Shown in pieces: positions 6,801 through 10,355 of a DNA stretch of 10,355 bases (position 1 is its first letter; every line of letters starts with the position of its first letter). The stretch spans positions 1 through 10,355 of the forward strand of contig JANNEN010000371.1 in the NCBI GenBank assembly GCA_031378715.1, read 5' to 3'. A model generated the notes under the pieces. The model was not told the origin of the DNA. It did no database searches and was given only the letters and a program-made list of their open reading frames with translations. Both the position numbers and the translations under genes were made by a program. The DNA comes from Emticicia sp031378715. GTDB lineage: Bacteria; Bacteroidota; Bacteroidia; Cytophagales; Spirosomataceae.

Positions 6801-7037
6801 AGCAATTTGGCTACCATCAGGACTAAAAACGGGCGTGCTTTCGTAGGCTTCGTGAATCGTGAGGCGAGTGGCTTTCCCGCCCATACTCGGCACCGTCCAG
6901 ATGTCGCCTTGAAATGAAAATGCCACCACCGAACCATTATTATTGATGGCGGGCTGGCGTAGTAAAAGTGCGTTTTGTGCTTGTAAACATAGATTTGAAC
7001 AAAGGGCAATCGCCCCGATTAGCAATCGTTTTTTCAT
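3819..7037 (-). CDS. Secreted tricorn-like S41 peptidase (beta-propeller, PDZ, protease)
   Basis: This is a 1072-residue homologue of tricorn protease. Residues 1-20 (MKKRLLIGAIALCSNLCLQA) are a signal peptide with probable cleavage before Gln21. Neither cysteine has a valid lipobox, so the protein should be soluble in the periplasm. A long WD40/TolB-like propeller region follows, with PD40-type repeats such as FSPDGSQIAFSG, LSPDGRFVVFERG and ISPDGKKIAYVRG. An Ala/Lys-rich charged linker (about 540-572) separates further blades reaching to about 672. Next come the C1 helical region, a PDZ domain (about 770-845) and the S41 core. The catalytic set is intact: His746 (NSSHMGL), nucleophile Ser975 (GSYSNAE) and Glu1032 (NQELGPAVPD), near the tricorn positions. 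RYNGGGSTTDY is the S41 oxyanion/strand region. Tricorn degrades oligopeptides; a periplasmic peptide-processing role is the inference here. A -7 match lies at 7072-7079. Confidence 0.93.
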   Translation of the reverse strand: MKKRLLIGAIALCSNLCLQAQNALLLRQPAINNNGSVVAFSFQGDIWTVPSMGGKATRLTIHEAYESTPVFSPDGSQIAFSGTRFGNNDIFVMPTEGGMPKRLTFHSGSDNVSSWTQADKILFSTNREFRQIERPSEVYSISPKGGTESRFLGAIGHAPALSPDGRFVVFERGDLNPVARQDYKGSSDRDLWLYDTQSKTYQQLPDFATNDVFPQWAGSNTIYFLSSIDGAYNIYRLKIDTNGKATDKAEKLTNYKDESIRAFGISADGNTVVFEKDMNLYTMKTTGGAAQKLNVQISADDRLDATEQKVLSTGANEYTVSPNGKLLAYSIRGEIFLKEADKEKSRSINISEHAFRDITPAFLNDSTLLFTSDRANGNFDIYLARSTDTSQRNIFKSLKHERIKITNTSGDETALSISPDGKKIAYVRGRGTFVVADISTDGKLSNEKILADSWDAPNGIAWSPDNKWVAYAVSDLYFNQEVFVQAADNSSKPVNISMHPRTDGRPFWSTDGSKLGFISERSAGRSADIWFVWLKKEDWEKETQDWQERDAPAEATPAKTGADKKDKTPKLIKIDFDKIHERIVQVTNFTGDESDLIISKDGETFYYTTNSSNAKGRDLYSIKWDGKDLKEITKGGTNPSGVTMDKEGKYLYYTKQGSLGRIDTKTSVAEPLPYISKMKIDYSGERTQVFEEAWRAIRDGFYDPKFHGNDWVKLHDKYKERCINASTGNDFRDMFNLLLGELNSSHMGLSVADRTETQRDATGLIGAEIMPVGDGIKINHIIPDAPADKEKSKLNEGDIITAVNGESISNNINFHELLNGLVNEKVLLTVKSSDGKTREVALRLTASISNNLYEEWVENRKKLVEKYSNGRLGYIHIRGMDFPSFEVVEREFTAAGYGKEGLIIDVRYNGGGSTTDYLMTILNYKQHAYTIPRGASENLEKDKLKFKEYYPIGERLVYAAWTKPSIALCNEGSYSNAEIFSHAYKTLGIGKLVGVPTNGSVISTGGKGLMDGSFVRLPGRGWFTKTTDQNQELGPAVPDIIVENQPDWIAKGTDDQLKTAVEVLLKDIGAKK

Positions 7038-7071
7038 CGTGTTTGTTTGGTGAAGGGTTGTTTTAGAAAAA

Positions 7072-7079
7072 CAAAGTTA
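7072..7079 (-). promoter_or_regulatory. Candidate -7 element for the tricorn-like protease
   Basis: TAACTTTG on the minus strand (7079-7072) matches TAnnTTTG exactly, about 35 bases before the ATG at 7037. No TTG or TTTG box is found 19-21 bp upstream, so support is partial. Confidence 0.35.
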
Positions 7080-7187
7080 AGATTTTTAGAAATAGAAGTT
7101 CAGCCATAAAGTATATTTTGGCAAATTTTCGACATCTGGCGGAAATGTAGCGGTAAAATGTAGCTTTGTGTGGTTATTGAAAAATTA

Positions 7188-7224
7188 AAAAAGGCTTTCA
7201 AAATCAAATTTTGAAAGCCTTTTT
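7188..7224 (-). terminator. Strong hairpin terminator of the Ppx/GppA-like gene
   Basis: A 17-bp perfect stem pairs 7188-7204 with 7208-7224 around a 3-base loop (CAA on the plus strand). The core is GGCTTTCAAAAT with its complement, ending in an A-run on one side and a T-run on the other. It starts 19 bases after the stop of the minus-strand gene and has the symmetric form of a bidirectional Rho-independent terminator. Confidence 0.85.
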
Positions 7225-7243
7225 AGTGGAAATGTAACGAATT

Positions 7244-8299
7244 TTACGGTAAATTCAACAAAAATCCAATCGTAAAATTAGCGTCCCAGTCGAATATAAA
7301 CTGCTCACAGCCCGTAGCGTCTTTGATGGCTTTATAGATATTTACGCCCGCTTTTCCCTTGGCATCATCAAGTTTGTAGTCTTTCGGTGCTTTCAAAATC
7401 GTATAACGCTCTTTGCCCGCACGGGTTTGTTTGGCCATCGAAAACGGCACCCCACCGATAATAAAGCAGGTTTTGCGTTTCATGCTCGGTATCTCGCTGC
7501 ACTTGGTTTTTACATCGTCATACACTTTTCCGTCGTCGGTGTTGTTCTGAAAATACTTCGCTCCGTAAGTTTCAAAAGCTGAAACGCCACCGTTTTTCAA
7601 CCACGAAATTTTGGTGTTGCCCGAACCAATATCCGTCACGAAAGCCTCTTCTTCGTAGTCTTTTGGTAATACACATTTTAGAGCCAATGCTCCCTCTTGC
7701 TCGGCCGAAACGGTGTTTACAAAATAGTTGAGAGCCTTTAAGTTCTTGACAATTTTTTGAGTAATCTCGGCCTTGACCGCTCCCGAACTCACCACAAAGT
7801 GAATATCACGACCGCCAACACCAAAATCGAGCATTTTGCCAATATATTGCTTCAAACCCGCCCGAATATCCTCATCGGTAGCCATATTTTCGGTTACTAA
7901 ACTATTGCCAAATTCAGATTTTTCGAGTTTCCAGTTTTTATCTTTATCAATTCTCACAATGAACGAATTGAAACCACTCGCTCCCAATTCAACCACACCT
8001 TTGAGTTTTCCGTTGATGGGCTGCGGAGCCACGTAACTGAAACCTGACCCACCGCCCGCCGTAGCTTCGGTATCGGTTGATGATGAAGACGATGTTGAGC
8101 CGTTGCCCGTACTCGAAGCCTCGCTGGCTGGGCCTTCCTCGGGGGCTTTTACGTCGGTTTCGGTAGTTTGGGCGGCACTTTTACTGAGCATATTACGTCC
8201 CCAAGCAGTATTGTCGAGAACATATTTTCCACCAAAAAAGATTGCTCCGAGAATCGCAAGCATGATAATAAATCTTGCAAAAGGGGTTAGTTTTGTCAT
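7244..8299 (-). CDS. Membrane-anchored protein with Ppx/GppA-like (actin-fold) domain
   Basis: The protein has 351 residues. A single hydrophobic segment (about 10-24, FIIMLAILGAIFFGG) follows a short basic N-terminus. A Ser/Thr/Gly-rich, low-complexity linker runs from about 43 to 88 (including SSTGNGSTSSSSST). The rest looks like an ASKHA domain of the exopolyphosphatase/GppA kind. ELGASGFNSF (104-113) corresponds to the first phosphate loop (DxGSNSF in Ppx). VSSGAV (170-175) corresponds to the A(T/S)SAxR region. SAEQEGALA (198-206) corresponds to the SGxEEA motif bearing the catalytic glutamate. DIGSGNTKISW (223-233) corresponds to DIGGGSTE. A GGVPF turn (282-286) follows. At about 260 residues the domain is shorter than full Ppx/GppA. 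The family is seen from motifs only; substrate and function are not known to me. It might bind nucleotide or polyphosphate, or serve as a structural sensor. A promoter candidate lies at 8340-8370. The gene stands alone. Confidence 0.72.
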   Translation of the reverse strand: MTKLTPFARFIIMLAILGAIFFGGKYVLDNTAWGRNMLSKSAAQTTETDVKAPEEGPASEASSTGNGSTSSSSSTDTEATAGGGSGFSYVAPQPINGKLKGVVELGASGFNSFIVRIDKDKNWKLEKSEFGNSLVTENMATDEDIRAGLKQYIGKMLDFGVGGRDIHFVVSSGAVKAEITQKIVKNLKALNYFVNTVSAEQEGALALKCVLPKDYEEEAFVTDIGSGNTKISWLKNGGVSAFETYGAKYFQNNTDDGKVYDDVKTKCSEIPSMKRKTCFIIGGVPFSMAKQTRAGKERYTILKAPKDYKLDDAKGKAGVNIYKAIKDATGCEQFIFDWDANFTIGFLLNLP

Positions 8300-8339
8300 T
8301 GTTTTGAATATTTATTTTTGAATTTTAAATCTAATTTGG

Positions 8340-8370
8340 CAAAATTAACCAATAAGTTTGAAAGCCCGAA
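8340..8370 (-). promoter_or_regulatory. Candidate promoter of the Ppx/GppA-like gene
   Basis: TAATTTTG (8347-8340, minus strand) matches TAnnTTTG exactly. Nineteen bases upstream TTCG (8370-8367) matches three of four positions of the TTTG -33 box. The leader to the ATG at 8299 would be about 35 nt. Of the promoter candidates in this window this one has the best combined fit. Confidence 0.45.
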
Positions 8371-8559
8371 TATTTTTTTTTAATGAATGGTTGTGGGGCT
8401 TGATGGGGCCTTGGAAAATAATGATGGGCTATCATTAAAAAGAGCTTATTTAGTTTTACAACAAAATAGGCCTTCTGTATTTGTTCTATCCAAAAAACGT
8501 AAACAACCTCCAATACTCAATTTTATAAAAAAGCCTGAATGAATTGTGATTAAATCTCC

Positions 8560-8578
8560 TATATTTGTGATTCACAAA
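8560..8578 (+). promoter_or_regulatory. Candidate -7 element overlapping a 15-bp palindrome (possible operator)
   Basis: TATATTTG (8560-8567) matches TAnnTTTG exactly, about 35 bases before the lipoprotein ATG. It overlaps a perfect palindrome TTTGTGA-T-TCACAAA (8564-8578), which would cover the transcription start. A further half-site, ATTGTGAT (8543-8550), lies 21 bp upstream of TTTGTGAT (8564-8571), that is two helical turns. A repressor bound here would block initiation (inference). The -33 box is not clear. Confidence 0.38.
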
Positions 8579-8601
8579 AACATATTTATCCCCAAAGAAA
8601 T

Positions 8602-10355
8602 ATGAGAATCTCAGCCCTTGCTATCCCTTTTGTTTTAATTGTTTTTTGCTTCATTGGTTGCAATAAATCACAGGAAAATCCGCTCGACCCAACCGAAAAG
8701 CAAACGCCAATTTTTACCTTACTTTCTGCCGAAGAAACCAATATTGACTTTCAGAATATCATCAACGAAGGGCTAAATACCAACGTGCTGATGTACGAAT
8801 ATTTTTATAATGGTGGGGGAGTGGCCGTGGGTGATTTGAACGGGGACGGGCTGGACGACATCTATTTTACCTCAAATATGCAGCAAAATCGCTTGTATTT
8901 GAATAAATCTGCGATGAACGGTGCGTCGATACGCTTTCAGGATATTACAACCCAAGCGGGCGTGGCAGGCCGAGAAGGGCCGTGGAAAACGGGCGTGACG
9001 ATGGTCGATATTAATGCCGATGGGCGGTTGGATATTTACGTTTGTCATTCGGGAAACTTGCAGCCCGAAAAGAAAACCAACGAACTCTTTGTGAACCAAG
9101 GAAATGGGGCAGACGGTATCCCGACTTTTGCGGAACAGGCCGCAAAGTTTGGTCTTGATAGCCCCGCATCGAGTACGAATGCCTACTTTTTTGATGCCGA
9201 CAAAGACGGCGATTTAGATATGTTTTTGCTCAATCACAACATCAAATCGCTGCCCGTACTCGACGAAGCCCGCACGGCGGCACTCACCCAAATTGATGAT
9301 GCCGTGAGTGGGTCGAGATTTTATCAAAACGACAAAGGTTTTTATCGGGATATTACTCGCCAAGCGGGTATTCAGAGTTCATCACTTTCGTACGGTTTGG
9401 GGGCGGGCATTGCCGATATTAACCAAGACGGTTGGCCCGACATTTACGTCAGTAATGATTATGCTGTGCCTGATAGATTGTACATTAATCAAAAAAATGG
9501 AAGATTTAGGGAGGTAAGCAACGAGCAACTGGGGCATACTTCTAATTTTTCGATGGGCAATGACGTGGCCGATATAAACAATGATTTGCTGCCCGATATT
9601 TTTACGCTTGATATGCTGCCCGAAGACAACAGGCGACAAAAACTGCTGATGGCACCCGATAATTTTGACAAATTTGATTTGGGTGTTCGGTCGGGGTTTC
9701 ACCACCAATATATGCGAAATATGCTGCACTTGAATAACGGAAACGGTAATTTTAGCGAAATCGGGCAGATTTCGGGCATCTCGAACACCGATTGGAGTTG
9801 GGCGGCTCTTTTTGCTGATTATGACAACGACGGCTGGAAAGACCTCTACATCACCAATGGCTATTTGCACGATTATACAAACCTGGATTTCTTGAAATAC
9901 ATGGACAATTTCATGGCTAACAAAGCGGGTGGTTTTCAACGGCAAGATGTGCTGGAATTGGTGCAGAAAATGCCCGCCTCGAATGTCAAAAACTATATTT
10001 TTCGGAACGATGGTAAGCTCAATTTCAAAGACCAAACCACCAACTGGGGGCTGGGCGAAATATCCAATAGTAGCGGAGCGGCTTACAGTGATTTAGACAA
10101 CGACGGTGATTTGGATTTGGTGGTCAATAACATAAATTTGCCCGCATTTATTTACCAAAATGAAGCAAATACGAAACTAAGTAACCAGTTTTTAAAGGTA
10201 AAACTCAACGGTGAAAATCAAAACAAAATGGGTATTGGGGCAAAAGTGTATGTGTATAGCCAAGGGAATGCCCAATTTCAAGAGCAAATGCCTACCCGAG
10301 GCTACCAGTCGAATGTGAGTTTTATGATGAATTTCGGCTTAGGAAAAACCACAAA
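8602..10355 (+). CDS. FG-GAP/VCBS-repeat lipoprotein with ASPIC/UnbV domain (3' end cut by window)
   Basis: The frame from ATG 8602 stays open for 584 codons to the window edge. The N-terminus MRISALAIPFVLIVFCFIGC is a lipoprotein signal ending in FIGC, with Cys20 the predicted lipidated residue, so the protein should be anchored in the envelope and may face the surface. Seven Asp-rich motifs of the FG-GAP/VCBS kind follow: DLNGDGLDDIYF (from 78), DINADGRLDIYV (136), DADKDGDLDMFL (198), DINQDGWPDIYV (272), DINNDLLPDIFT (324, lacking the Gly), DYDNDGWKDLYI (406) and DLDNDGDLDLVV (497). Such motifs form calcium-binding loops in a beta-propeller. From about 540, MGIGAKVYVYSQG through YQSNVSFMMNFGLGK is the start of an ASPIC/UnbV domain. 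Relatives in Bacteroidota are often about 1,100 residues and lie near SusC/SusD genes, so roughly half may be missing. The ligand is unknown, possibly glycan-related. Confidence 0.9.
   Translation, partial: MRISALAIPFVLIVFCFIGCNKSQENPLDPTEKQTPIFTLLSAEETNIDFQNIINEGLNTNVLMYEYFYNGGGVAVGDLNGDGLDDIYFTSNMQQNRLYLNKSAMNGASIRFQDITTQAGVAGREGPWKTGVTMVDINADGRLDIYVCHSGNLQPEKKTNELFVNQGNGADGIPTFAEQAAKFGLDSPASSTNAYFFDADKDGDLDMFLLNHNIKSLPVLDEARTAALTQIDDAVSGSRFYQNDKGFYRDITRQAGIQSSSLSYGLGAGIADINQDGWPDIYVSNDYAVPDRLYINQKNGRFREVSNEQLGHTSNFSMGNDVADINNDLLPDIFTLDMLPEDNRRQKLLMAPDNFDKFDLGVRSGFHHQYMRNMLHLNNGNGNFSEIGQISGISNTDWSWAALFADYDNDGWKDLYITNGYLHDYTNLDFLKYMDNFMANKAGGFQRQDVLELVQKMPASNVKNYIFRNDGKLNFKDQTTNWGLGEISNSSGAAYSDLDNDGDLDLVVNNINLPAFIYQNEANTKLSNQFLKVKLNGENQNKMGIGAKVYVYSQGNAQFQEQMPTRGYQSNVSFMMNFGLGKTT

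Larger units (their letters stand above)
8300..8601. other. 302-bp divergent intergenic region
   Basis: No gene is supported here. It holds promoter candidates for both flanking genes (8340-8370 minus, 8560-8567 plus), a 15-bp palindrome (8564-8578), and a small hairpin TAATGAT (8419-8425) with ATCATTA (8431-8437) around GGGCT. AAGCCC (8362-8367) can also pair with GGGCTT (8396-8401) over a 28-base loop. A 60-codon minus-strand frame at 8331-8513 has no family resemblance and would run over the promoter, so I do not call it. Confidence 0.5.

Noticed and set aside
7143..7164. Two copies of AAATGTAGC spaced 13 bp apart
   Set aside because: Only two 9-base copies with no third unit in register; likely chance and no role is evident.
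8331..8513. 60-codon minus-strand open frame in the intergenic region
   Set aside because: Composition resembles translated non-coding DNA, no motif is recognised, and it overlaps the promoter candidate of the downstream gene.
8564..8578. CRP-type site (TGTGA and TCACA half-sites)
   Set aside because: The half-sites are separated by one base rather than the six of the CRP consensus, so it is kept only as a generic palindrome.
9382..10035. 217-codon open frame on the minus strand
   Set aside because: It lies entirely antisense to the lipoprotein frame, whose seven FG-GAP motifs and lipobox are unmistakable; the Ile/Val/His-rich product is an artefact of the opposite strand.
1..10355. CRISPR array, tRNA or rRNA genes
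   Set aside because: No regularly spaced direct repeats and no cloverleaf or conserved rRNA stretches were seen on either strand.

Overview
The window looks like a chromosomal stretch from a Bacteroidota bacterium, probably of the Cytophagales type. The grounds are inferential. Coding DNA is moderately AT-rich and intergenic DNA strongly so. No good Shine-Dalgarno sequences precede the starts, and several genes have exact or near matches to the Bacteroidota -7 element TAnnTTTG. The gene families also fit: a secreted tricorn-like S41 peptidase, a VCBS/FG-GAP lipoprotein with an ASPIC/UnbV domain, Uma2 (DUF820) and a long-chain polyprenyl synthase.

Left part (1-2080). The start of a patatin-like phospholipase runs off the left edge on the minus strand. 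It diverges from a complete long-chain polyprenyl diphosphate synthase (322-1296, IspB type, probably for the menaquinone side chain). After an AT-rich, hairpin-bearing spacer comes a Uma2-family (DUF820) predicted nuclease on the plus strand.

Middle part (2085-3818). On the minus strand lie a formamidopyrimidine-DNA glycosylase (mutM) that lacks the fourth zinc-finger cysteine and, upstream of it, a compact antitoxin/RelE-type toxin pair overlapping by 11 nt. Upstream of the antitoxin is the clearest non-coding element of the window: a 158-bp segment (3607-3764) with perfect 27-bp terminal inverted repeats and a 3-bp TTA direct repeat on each side, the structure of a MITE. It sits directly beside a strong hairpin terminator.

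Right part (3819-10355). A 1072-residue secreted tricorn-like protease (minus strand) is followed upstream by another minus-strand gene. That gene encodes an unusual protein with one N-terminal membrane segment, a Ser/Thr/Gly-rich linker and a Ppx/GppA-like actin-fold domain; a near-perfect 17-bp stem terminator closes it. Across a 302-bp divergent intergenic region starts a lipoprotein with seven FG-GAP/VCBS-type Asp-rich motifs and the beginning of an ASPIC/UnbV domain, cut by the right edge.

Apart from the toxin-antitoxin pair, the genes do not form an obvious pathway. They read as housekeeping and envelope genes with a small accessory patch (toxin-antitoxin, MITE, Uma2) in the middle. No clearly new multi-gene system is visible. 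The MITE and the membrane-anchored Ppx/GppA-like protein are the most worthwhile leads.
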